From the NCBI GenBank assembly GCA_015179045.1, contig WHUZ01000336.1, positions 1-10,950 of the forward strand: a DNA stretch of 10,950 bases. The letters are read 5' to 3'. The translations under genes were made by a program, and so were the position numbers. The notes beneath the pieces were generated by a model, which ran no database searches, was not told the origin of the DNA, and saw only the letters and a list, made by a program, of their open reading frames with translations. This DNA is from Kalaharituber pfeilii (lineage: Eukaryota; Ascomycota; Pezizomycetes; Pezizales; Pezizaceae). Positions 1 to 7,246 of this stretch are shown piece after piece (within the stretch, counting starts at the first letter, position 1; every line of letters starts with the position of its first letter).

Positions 1-1428
1 TGGATGAATCAGCAATAGTAATTTGTAAACCTAAGAACTTTTAAACCTCCTTCTTCTTTGTTGTTACAGGCCAGTCGGTAATGGCACTAAGTTTTTTTGA
101 GTCTATTTTAATTTGGAACTCATTGATGAGGTGGCTGAGGAACATGATTTCTTTGATATGGAATTCCAACTTTATAAGGTTGACAGCAAGTCCGTGTTCG
201 GCAAACTTAGTCAGGACTTGTTCTACTATCTTTTGGTATTTCTATTTGGTCCTTCTACCATAAATTAGTATGTCATTAATATACTAGACTACTCCATTGA
301 TGTCCTTTAGTATCTTATCCATCATTTTTTGGAATGAGGTAGTGGCATTGATTAATCCAAAGGGCATGATGGTATATTCGAACAAGTCTTTCTTAGTCTT
401 GAAAGTGGTCTTCTATTTGTCACCAGACTTGATTTGAATAAGATAGTAGCCATTTTTAAGTTATAATTTGGTAAACCATTTGGCTTTTTGGGTCTTTTCA
501 AAGAGGTTAGTCATTAGTGGTAGGGGGTATCGGTTCAAGATAGGAAGCTTATTAAGCTACTTATAGTTCATACATAACTATAATAATCCATCTTTCTTCT
601 AAACAAAACATATTAGTATGCTAGCTGCTGATTGGAACTGTCTAGTCTTCTTAGTAAGGAGGTGCTCTTCTAGATATCTTGCTAGAGCTTCGTCTTACTC
701 CTATGTTATCTTATATATTGGGCTATTAGGTACTTTAGTATTAGGGTCTTTAAGTAGGATTTCATGGTCTCAAGGTCCATAAGGAGGTAATCGGTAAGCC
801 TGTTCTTCAGAAAAAACTTCAGCATAATGGGAGTACTGTTCACATGCATTAGTCGTTAGCAGTATATCTCTTTCCTCTTAAGATTTCTTATTTAAATCTA
901 AAATAGAAATAGAAGGAAGATTAATAAGAGTACAAAGAATAGTTAAACTAGAAACATTATAAACCAAATGCCGATTAGGACAATCTACTGAAAAATGTTT
1001 TTCTGACAACCAAAATAATTCCAAAAGAAGTTCCCTCTCACCTATGTCCAAACATTCCATATCTAAATTTAAAACAATTCTGTCTATTCTATTTCCATAG
1101 GAATCTAAAGCAGTAAGAAAAGAAAAGAAAGTATTGATAACCATAGTTCCTACTTTTAACAAAGATCTATCACTCTATCTAAGCCTAATAGGTCTTTTCC
1201 TTTTCTTCTAACCTAATTTCCTTCCCAAATCTAATGATATGCAAGAAGCAGATACACCAGGATCGATGATTGCTCTGACTTTGAGATTGAAATCTTTGAA
1301 CTCAATGTCAGTAGCGAGGAGAGGATAGTATTTAGGAGCTTTGCTGAAGGTGCTGTTGGGGCTTCCTACTTATTTCACCACTAGGGTTCCTTCTTGATGT
1401 CTTCTCTATCCAAGTTCAGCTCTATGAT
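1..1428 (-). pseudogene. Ty3/Gypsy pol relic: protease and reverse transcriptase (truncated by window)
   Basis: This is the pol part of an LTR retrotransposon, which would process the polyprotein and copy the element RNA into DNA. One minus-strand frame runs through the whole region. A retropepsin-like site reads IIDPGVSASCIS around 1256-1264, with DPG where the family has DSG or DTG. Reverse transcriptase follows from about 800 down to 60: YRLPPYGP near 790, a CMNYK/LNKL/NRYPLP block near 520-575, NGYYLIQIKSGD near 420-455, EYTIMPFGLINATTSFQ near 330-385, and YINDILIYG at about 257-283 where the family has Y-[VIL]-D-D. A stop (461-463) occupies the place of the motif A aspartate, and further in-frame TAG, TAA and TGA codons interrupt the frame. 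RNase H and integrase would lie left of the window. The frame is shifted by one from gag. The element is dead. Family assignment is secure; exact ends are not. Confidence 0.9.
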
Positions 1429-1566
1429 ATAGAGAGCACTTCAGTTGGTTTGTCTTTGTTTGTTTTGTAGAGCTCTCTCTATCTAGTTTTCAAGAGTCTT
1501 AGCAGTTTCTGCATCTCGTTTTCACTTATTATCACTCTTAGGTTCTGTGTATATCCACCCTAACCA

Positions 1567-1608
1567 ACAATCCTTCTCTTCATGATCTTTCTGTCTACAT
1601 TTCCCATA
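1567..1608 (-). other. Damaged CCHC zinc knuckle of gag
   Basis: The minus strand reads Y-G-K-C-R-Q-K-D-H-E-E-K-D-C, which is C-x2-C-x4-H-x4-C with Tyr in place of the first Cys. TAT in place of TGT is one G-to-A change in a TpG context, as expected of RIP-like mutation. This nucleocapsid RNA-binding motif marks the C-terminal part of Gag. It lies about 300 bases upstream (in the reading direction) of the protease site. Confidence 0.75.
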
Positions 1609-1763
1609 TTCTCTTTGAGCTCTTTAGTCTTGTTTGACCTACAGCAGTACGCTGTTGTGGTTCCTTGGGTTCTAGGGTATATGGTGTATCGGGGAAGTTG
1701 AGGATGATTGGGAAGTTAAGGTATTAGTATTTTTTCATGATGAGCTAGAAGGATTTGTAGCCA

Positions 1764-1768
1764 ATATA
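1764..1768. repeat. Left target-site duplication of TRIM-1 (ATATA)
   Basis: The five bases ATATA lie directly before the TG of the left LTR and are repeated exactly after the right LTR. A 5-bp duplication is typical of LTR retrotransposon integrases. Confidence 0.85.
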
Positions 1769-1988
1769 TGTTACGGCTTGGCGTGCCATGGCGGCAGAGG
1801 GAAGCTGATTACTAGTACGTGTGGACGTCTAAGAGAGCCAAGATCCTTGACCACGTGCGCAAATGTAAGCGAGTCGCTGACCAGCCCGTACAGATACTTC
1901 TATATATATCAACCGCACTACCGGGTGGTACTGGTAGTTCTACCTTTTGATGCAACGGTTTGCAAACGGTCGGTTGCAATCCATAACA
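1769..1988 (+). repeat. TRIM-1 left (5') LTR
   Basis: This 220-bp repeat starts TGTTACGGC and ends CCATAACA, so its short terminal inverted repeats are TGTTA/TAACA. A TATA-rich run (about 1900-1909) could serve as the promoter. Against the right LTR I count about 22 differences, all transitions, with no gaps. Confidence 0.9.
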
Positions 1989-2197
1989 GTACTACCGGTC
2001 GGGTCGCCGGTTCAAACCTTGCCTGTAGCGAACGTCAGATACTGCAGGTGACCTTTAAATTTAATAAGCGGCTTACAGTCACATGCTGGTCGCTGGTTAT
2101 AAAGTAGTGTGGTGGTAGCACATGAAATTGAAGCCCTAAGGCGGTAATGGGTGACTGGGGGTTAATATATAGAGAGTCCGGGACGTACTCTGCCTGC

Positions 2198-2207
2198 GGG
2201 GGAGTAA
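2198..2207 (+). other. TRIM-1 polypurine tract
   Basis: The bases GGGGGAGTAA lie immediately before the TG of the right LTR, the position of the plus-strand primer in LTR retrotransposons. This fixes the orientation. It resembles the tract next to the right-hand Gypsy LTR, which ends GGGGGGTAA on the minus strand. Confidence 0.75.
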
Positions 2208-2427
2208 TGTCATGGCTTGGCATGCCATGGCGGTAGAGGAAAGCTGATTACTAGTACGTGTGGACGTCTAAGGGAGCCAAGATCCTTGACCACATGCACA
2301 AACGTAAGCGAGTCGCTGACCAGCCTATACGGATACTTCTATATATACCGACCGTACTACTGGGTGGTACCAGTAGTTCTACCTTTTGGTGTAACGGTTT
2401 GCAAACGGTCAGTTGCAATCCGTAACA
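2208..2427 (+). repeat. TRIM-1 right (3') LTR
   Basis: This second 220-bp copy starts TGTCATGGC and ends CCGTAACA. It is collinear with the left LTR without gaps at about 90% identity, and has a TATA-rich run near 2340-2348. The exact ATATA target duplication follows. Confidence 0.9.
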
Positions 2428-2432
2428 ATATA
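2428..2432. repeat. Right target-site duplication of TRIM-1 (ATATA)
   Basis: This is an exact repeat of 1764-1768. Removing 664 bases (element plus one duplication) rejoins the gag reading frame upstream of the insertion with the frame that carries the zinc knuckle. Confidence 0.85.
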
Positions 2433-4370
2433 GGGGTGGCATACCAGGTGATCGAAATAGTGAGTAGCTTGAACTCCTTCCAGTTTATCATTACCCAAGA
2501 GTATTCTGCCATTAGGTTCTGAAGTTGAACTTTAAGATTTGGCATTACCATGATGATGAGGGTTTGGTCTGGTACTTGGCTAAGTCGGTTGAGCCCATTA
2601 ATCTCTGTAAAGAAGTTAATAATAGTTCCGGTGTACTTTACCTTTTAGAGTTTTTGCATAGCTTCGGCAATTTCCTGCAGATTAGAGTATATGGCTCAGA
2701 TGAGCGCTTCAGTTTCAGTCCAGGTCGCTACTGTGTCCTTAGTATCTTGCTACTAGTCTGATGCTTTTTCCTCTATATATTGAGTAAGTAGGTCCTGCTT
2801 AAGTTGATTGCTGTCAGCTCCAGTCATTTGGAAGTATGATTGGAACTGGTGGAAAAAATTGTTTACTTTGTCCCATCATCTATTAAAGGTTGGTATGTTT
2901 ACTCGGAAAGGGACTTTCGGTTCTTACTGAGGTAGAGAGAGATCTCTTGGTAGGGGAGATTATCATCTAGGAGAGGGGCTGCCACCACCGCCACCACCAT
3001 GAGGATCTGTAGGAGGAGGTGAGTCACCACTAGGAGGAGCTAGGAGTGAAAGAGTGTTTTTAGAAAGTTTGGCTGGGTCTGACTTCTTTGCCTGAGCCAG
3101 TTTCACCAAGGTCCCAAGTGTGTTCAATATCGTATTGAATTTGGTAATAAGGAGATTGATTTAGTTGGCAAATTCTGTTATAAAGTTCTTCCTTTGTTGC
3201 TGAAGAGTAGTCATGAACTTAATATCTAAGACAGCCCATTGTTAGTTTAGATAACTATTGAAGTTATTATACTACTGTTATATATAACCCAGGAGTTCAT
3301 CTTTCAGGGCTTCCAGGTTGTAGGTAGTTGTAGCCTGGTCAGCCTCCCTTTATTAGTGGTAAGTGGTGGTAAGGTTCATGATATCCATGAGGGCCTTTCT
3401 GGCTTTATCCCACATTTGCTTGGTAGCTTCCTTCAACTTCTAAGTAGTCTTGTTTACAGTTTTTTGGAAAGCTGCTATTTCCAGTGTTGATTTATAGGCC
3501 TTTACCACTCTCTTTAATAGTTCGGGAGCTAGTATAGAGGTCTGGTATGCCATCTTCTTTCCCTTTAAAGAGAATGAAGATGACGATCCCTATATAGATT
3601 TAAACATCTGCAAAATCAATCCCCTTAGTTTCAGTGATTGTACTTCTGGAATCTTAGGGAAGGTTGGGGCTTGGTGCAGTGGTAGATACAGCATTGACTA
3701 ACTCTGCTGTTGCTAGAGGTATTATTGTCAAGCATACTGCGATGGGGAGTATTTTGGTGCAAGGAGTAATAGCTAGAATTACACATATGGCATTCCTTAG
3801 AGAGGTACTTCTGCAGAGTTAATTGCCTTGGAGATTGTAGCTTCAAGTAATAGTACAGGTATATAGGTGACTGGAGGTTTGGCATCCATGGATTCGTACT
3901 CTGGATTGGCTTTGATAGATTTGTAGATAGAGTCTTTGTACTTCTCTGGTTCATCAAAAGGTTAGTTACTGAGCAGGGAAGTAACCTCTATGGAGTTATC
4001 TCGGGAAGTTTCTGATATCATAGTTTATGCAAGTTTGGTTCTTTATACAGGTGAGAGATGTGAGCGGGCGATAGTTAGCTCTCGCTGTATGGTATTCAGC
4101 TATAAAGCTAGCCAGTAGATGTAGTTATTAGTAGCTAGTCAGAGCCAGTAGCCTTTGTCAACCTCTTACTATAAAAATTCAACGTCAGTACAAAGTTGTT
4201 CTTGCTGCAGTTGCTGCAACACAAGCTTGTTATGGTAAAAATTAATTTGCTCTTTTAATTCTTGTATGCAGGTTAGTAGATTGTAGTCATCAACAATTAT
4301 CAGGCACACAAGGAGTATAATTAGAAGTAGAACATGGAGTATGGAGATGAGTAAAAGAGCAGTGGTATAA

Positions 4371-4964
4371 TATTACTGCCAGGCACTTCAACATTGCTGA
4401 GCAATAGCAGTCCAGTACAAATAGTATGTCTAAAGACAAGCGATAAAGAAGAGCGGGCAAAAGGTACATGATAAACATAGAGTTTAAGTAAAACTTAGAA
4501 TACTACTAGTGTCTTAAATCTTTATAACTAATGGCAAAAGCTAGGACTTATATATTAAGTACCCATTATATATGACTCATTAATAATTAATAACATGACT
4601 ATAACATAACAATACTATCTCATAAAATAGATAAGTAAATATAGAAATAGTAACATAATAGAAACATATGATAATGTAGATCTCCTTTCCAAAACTAATA
4701 AGTAAGCGAAGCATTATCTATGTTACAACCAAGTATTATTAGTAAAGGTATTGTAAGTGATACTAGTTGATTTGTAAGTACTATGTATGTATTAGTGTAG
4801 TGTATGTGTAAGAACCGACACACATGTCTATAAGGTAATCACCAAAGAACTAAAGTGTGCTGCAGCTTGTCTAGTGTTGATCAGATATATCTTAACAAGT
4901 CTTATAATGGTATAGAAGTAGTACCTTCCTGATATTCGGTAAGTCTTTACCTTTAGCTGTAACA
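4371..4964 (-). repeat. 5' LTR of the left Ty3/Gypsy element
   Basis: This 594-bp LTR aligns along its length with the one at 9751-10345, at very roughly 75-80% identity by eye. On the minus strand it starts TGTTACAGC; its other end reads AGTAATA, corresponding to CTAACA in the right copy, so the terminal CA has become TA. Gag begins just beyond its left edge in the same orientation, which makes it the 5' LTR. Compared with the right copy, many CpG sites have become CpA or TpG, and CpA has become TpA. The flanks 4366-4370 (TATAA) and 4965-4969 (GTAAG) do not match, as expected if the other LTR lies outside the window rather than this being a solo LTR. Confidence 0.85.
4547..4556 (-). promoter_or_regulatory. 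Candidate TATA box in the left Gypsy LTR
   Basis: The minus strand reads AATATATAAG here. The same place in the right LTR reads ACTATATAAG. Conservation of a TATA-type box inside both copies fits the U3 promoter that would drive gag-pol. There is no direct evidence of transcription. Confidence 0.4.
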
Positions 4965-5688
4965 GTAAGCTGGTTAGATCATGATACTTAAGAATATCAA
5001 ACAACTAAAGATCAAGAAGAAATTTAATATCCTTATTCAATCTAAATTGAGGTAAACATAGATATCTCCACCAGTAGAGAGACTTTATAAAGGTGCATGG
5101 TGGTGGCTCTGTATAATATAATATAGGTAATGCAACCTCATAGCCTTGAAAGATTTCCTCTATTATAGCATTGGTATATTGAATTCATAAAGCATGACTG
5201 TAATGAACTAACCTCTACTACAGCTAAAATACTCCTTTTGTATATAATATATAAGACCCGAGGCTCCAAGACTCTGCTATAGTCTAAACTTCTGCTAAGC
5301 TGCCATGTAATGGTAGTACCTAAAAGCTCTAACCCTCACTGCATACTCTGAGTTTTTATGTACAGCAGCTGCTTGTATTCTAATTACTACTTATATATTC
5401 CTACATATTCTCTTATATTTATAATTTGTTTAGAATATTCTTCTACATTAGCTTAAAGTTTTTCCCATACTAGTTTATTCTTCTGCTAAGTTTCTGGGCT
5501 TATTTGATTCTCCTGTATCCAGAATGTTGTTCTGCTAAGATTTCTAAGCTCTCTATAAAGGATGCTTATCCCCATGTCCTTCTCTGCTCTTTACCTAACA
5601 ACTTGTATCCATACTTAGGCTGTACATAATTCTGTATACATCTCTCTATATTATATAGTGCTGACTATCTCTACCTGCTATGAACTTT
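4965..5688. other. AT-rich stretch with no supportable gene
   Basis: Both strands carry scattered stops at about the density expected by chance for this base composition. One minus frame (about 5800 to 5000) reads with only isolated TAG, TAA or TGA codons, but a neighbouring frame is about as open, so coding cannot be claimed. The plus strand is pyrimidine-rich at 5380-5600. The stretch may be flanking DNA into which the Gypsy element inserted, or the decayed end of the DNA transposon to its right. Confidence 0.5.
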
Positions 5689-5778
5689 GCTACCTCTCTA
5701 GTACCCGCTGCCTCTCTAGTACCTACTGCCTCCCTAGCACCTGCTACCTCTTAGGTACATACTGCCTATACTGTATCT
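5689..5778. repeat. Five tandem copies of an 18-bp unit
   Basis: Units start at 5689, 5707, 5725, 5743 and 5761, all exactly 18 bp, with a consensus close to GCTGCCTCTCTAGTACCT. The first three are near-identical and the last two have decayed. Eighteen bases keep the reading frame, so this could be the trace of a six-residue protein repeat (a GTREAA-like or QRVLER-like minus-strand reading), but a simple minisatellite is equally possible. Confidence 0.8.
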
Positions 5779-5819
5779 CGACCCCGGCCCTAACCTATTT
5801 TTTACAATAATATACAGAT

Positions 5820-5852
5820 TTGTACTGGTGACGGGTGCCCTCAGAAGTACAA
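5820..5852. repeat. GC-rich insert between exact 7-bp inverted repeats
   Basis: TTGTACT (5820-5826) and AGTACAA (5846-5852) are exact inverted repeats around a GC-rich core with an inner GGG/CCC pairing. It stands out from strongly AT-rich surroundings. It could fold as a hairpin. The TGG-initial run at 5826-5840 also resembles a tRNA-primed primer-binding site, but no LTR end was recognised next to it. Function unknown. Confidence 0.45.
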
Positions 5853-6359
5853 TATAAAGAAGTTTACTTAAAAATAGAAGGATTTTAAATAGATAGTAGT
5901 GATAACTTTAACTTATATATAGGCTGAAGAAGAAATGATGATTTGAATCCTATATAATTACTGAACAATTCCTGCAACTATAAACTATATCTGACTAGGT
6001 TATTGAATAGATATAAGATAGAAATACATAGATAATAAGCTAAGTATTTGACTCCTACATTATGAATTGATACTAAGTTAGACTTGCCATGTTAAATGAC
6101 TGCCAGGCATAGAGGGCAGTTAATAGGTTAGAGGGGTATATAAGGATTATGTTGCATCTATCTTAGTATATATCCAAAGCTATTCTTATTATAATTGTAA
6201 ACAATACGAATGTTCAACCTATATATCACTAGAGGTAATAACTTAAAAATACAAGTAGATTCTGGAATATAATAACCATTAATAGCTAAATAAATAAGAC
6301 TTACATGTATATAACCTATTCTCATCGAGCAGTCTATATGATCTAATATTTATTAGGTA

Positions 6360-6364
6360 TAGTC
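6360..6364. repeat. Left target-site duplication of TRIM-2 (TAGTC)
   Basis: TAGTC lies directly before the TG of the left LTR and is exactly repeated at 7242-7246. Confidence 0.85.
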
Positions 6365-6601
6365 TGTTACAAGTTCACTATAACCATAGTATAGGTACCT
6401 AGTAGAGTGTATAAAAAGTGAAAAATGCAAGCATATATAAAATATATATATACAACATAGGTAACATATGATACTCAGAAAGGGGCCGCAGTTGCATAAT
6501 GAGTACTATATAAGTTATGTAGAGAACTAGTGAGTATTACTAGTCAAGTGTCTTTTTGACTTAGTGGATAGTAACTTTCTGTATATACTATCTCTGTAAC
6601 A
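6365..6601 (+). repeat. TRIM-2 left (5') LTR
   Basis: This 237-bp repeat starts TGTTACAAG and ends CTGTAACA. The following interior begins GTTGACTAG; no convincing TGG-initial primer-binding site was recognised there. Confidence 0.88.
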
Positions 6602-6990
6602 GTTGACTAGTGATAAACCAGTTACTAGTTCAATGCTTAACTTATCTCACCAATTCTCTAAGTATTGAGTATTAAAGTTATAGAAAGTAAGACCTTACCT
6701 GAGCTAAGAGCCAAAAAGTGAGAGCCACAAGCTAAAGCCAGAGCCAAGAGCAATATGGAAGGCTATATGAGATGGTAAAATATTAATATTAGGTGATGCT
6801 ATGTAATCTCAGTATGCCAAGTAATGGATGGTACTTGTACAATATATCAAAGGCAGCAGTAAGGATAAAGTGATATATTAGATTTCTAGCTGATATTCTA
6901 GTCGGAAGGATCATATAGCATAGTACATAGGATAATCCATGATAGCTAGGGTAAGGACAAACTTATATAGCAACTCAGAGAAGTTGCCTT

Positions 6991-7004
6991 AAAAGGGAGA
7001 GTAC
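6991..7004 (+). other. TRIM-2 polypurine tract
   Basis: AAAAGGGAGAGTAC abuts the TG of the right LTR, the expected place of the plus-strand primer. It fixes the orientation. Confidence 0.7.
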
Positions 7005-7241
7005 TGTTATGAGTTTACTGCAACTATAGTATAGATAGACAGTAGAGCACGTAAAAAGTGAAAAATGCAAGTATATACAAAATATGTATATACAACATAA
7101 GTGACATACGACAGCTGAAAAGGTACTGCAGTTGTATAATAAGTACTATATAAGCTATATGGAGAACTAGTAAGTATTACTAGTCAAGTATCTTTTTGAC
7201 CTAGTGGATGGTAACTTTTTATATTTACTACCTTTACAATA
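7005..7241 (+). repeat. TRIM-2 right (3') LTR
   Basis: This is a 237-bp copy collinear with the left LTR. Its final ACA has become ATA, a C-to-T change in a CpA context. Differences from the left LTR (about 46 by eye) are nearly all transitions. TAGTC follows directly. Confidence 0.88.
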
Positions 7242-7246
7242 TAGTC
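7242..7246. repeat. Right target-site duplication of TRIM-2 (TAGTC)
   Basis: This is an exact repeat of 6360-6364. Element plus one duplication is 882 bases, a multiple of three, so the host transposase frame is the same on both sides. Confidence 0.85.

Larger units (their letters stand above)
1769..2427 (+). mobile_element. TRIM-1: complete miniature LTR retrotransposon nested in gag
   Basis: This is a 659-bp element with two 220-bp direct repeats, both starting TGT and ending ACA, around a 219-bp interior. It is flanked by the exact 5-bp duplication ATATA. The orientation is plus because a purine tract ending GGGGGAGTAA abuts the right LTR. The interior is too short for any gag-pol protein, so the element was non-autonomous and needed enzymes from another LTR element. 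Short open frames across the LTRs have no recognisable product and look like chance. A clear primer-binding site starting TGG was not seen just inside the left LTR. It is inserted in the opposite orientation to the host gag. Structure and duplication make the call firm; the partner element is unknown. Confidence 0.9.
1430..4288 (-). pseudogene. Ty3/Gypsy gag relic, interrupted by a TRIM insertion
   Basis: This is the structural (capsid and nucleocapsid) gene of the left Gypsy element. One minus frame can be followed from about 4288 to 2433 and, once the inserted TRIM and one target copy are subtracted, on to about 1430. In order it shows a Gln-rich, probably coiled-coil N-terminus (4150-4280), helical stretches (3150-3550, including MAYQTSILAPELLKRVV from 3553), a Pro/Gly linker with a run of six Gly (about 2975-3035), a capsid-like region (2460-2900, with FFHQFQSYFQ and INFFTEINGLNRL), then a damaged CCHC zinc knuckle (1567-1608). 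Possible starts are the ATG at 4021, preceded by an in-frame TAA two codons upstream, or a site further upstream now lost. Roughly twenty in-frame stops are present, mostly TAG, TAA or TGA. Order and neighbours make the gag call firm; domain limits are approximate. Confidence 0.8.
6365..7241 (+). mobile_element. TRIM-2: second complete miniature LTR retrotransposon
   Basis: This is an 877-bp element with two gap-free 237-bp LTRs around a 403-bp interior, flanked by the exact 5-bp duplication TAGTC. A purine tract (6991-7004) directly before the right LTR gives plus orientation. The interior has no recognisable gag or pol. It carries GAGCCA-rich short repeats near 6705-6755 but no long open frame. 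The LTR sequence is unrelated to that of TRIM-1 beyond the TGTTA start. It lies inside the C-terminal part of the transposase relic, in the opposite orientation. LTR identity is only about 80%, so it is older or more heavily mutated than TRIM-1. Confidence 0.88.

Noticed and set aside
81..263. Plus-strand 60-codon open frame
   Set aside because: It lies opposite the reverse transcriptase relic; no start context or recognisable product.
878..1162. 94-codon minus-strand open frame as a separate gene
   Set aside because: It is in frame with, and continuous with, the protease domain of pol; only stops created by mutation separate it.
1769..2427. Simple tandem duplication of a 440-bp unit
   Set aside because: Repeat ends are TGT/ACA, the middle is unique, and exact 5-bp flanking duplications plus a purine tract indicate retrotransposition.
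1778..2551. Overlapping open frames of about 60-110 codons on both strands
   Set aside because: They fall in the TRIM-1 LTRs or across its borders; the two plus frames are the same LTR sequence read twice. The 2357-2551 minus frame is partly gag reading into the LTR.
3631..3957. 108-codon minus-strand open frame as a gene
   Set aside because: It is in a different frame from the gag relic, which has better continuity with the downstream gag; no recognisable product.
4290..4478. 62-codon minus-strand open frame with hydrophobic stretch
   Set aside because: It straddles the LTR/internal boundary and its composition follows from a pyrimidine-rich strand.
4371..4964. Solo LTR
   Set aside because: The 5-bp flanks do not match each other, and gag in the same orientation starts at its left edge.
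4990..5815. Degraded minus-strand protein-coding gene
   Set aside because: Stop density is near chance and a second frame is about equally open; no conserved motif was recognised.
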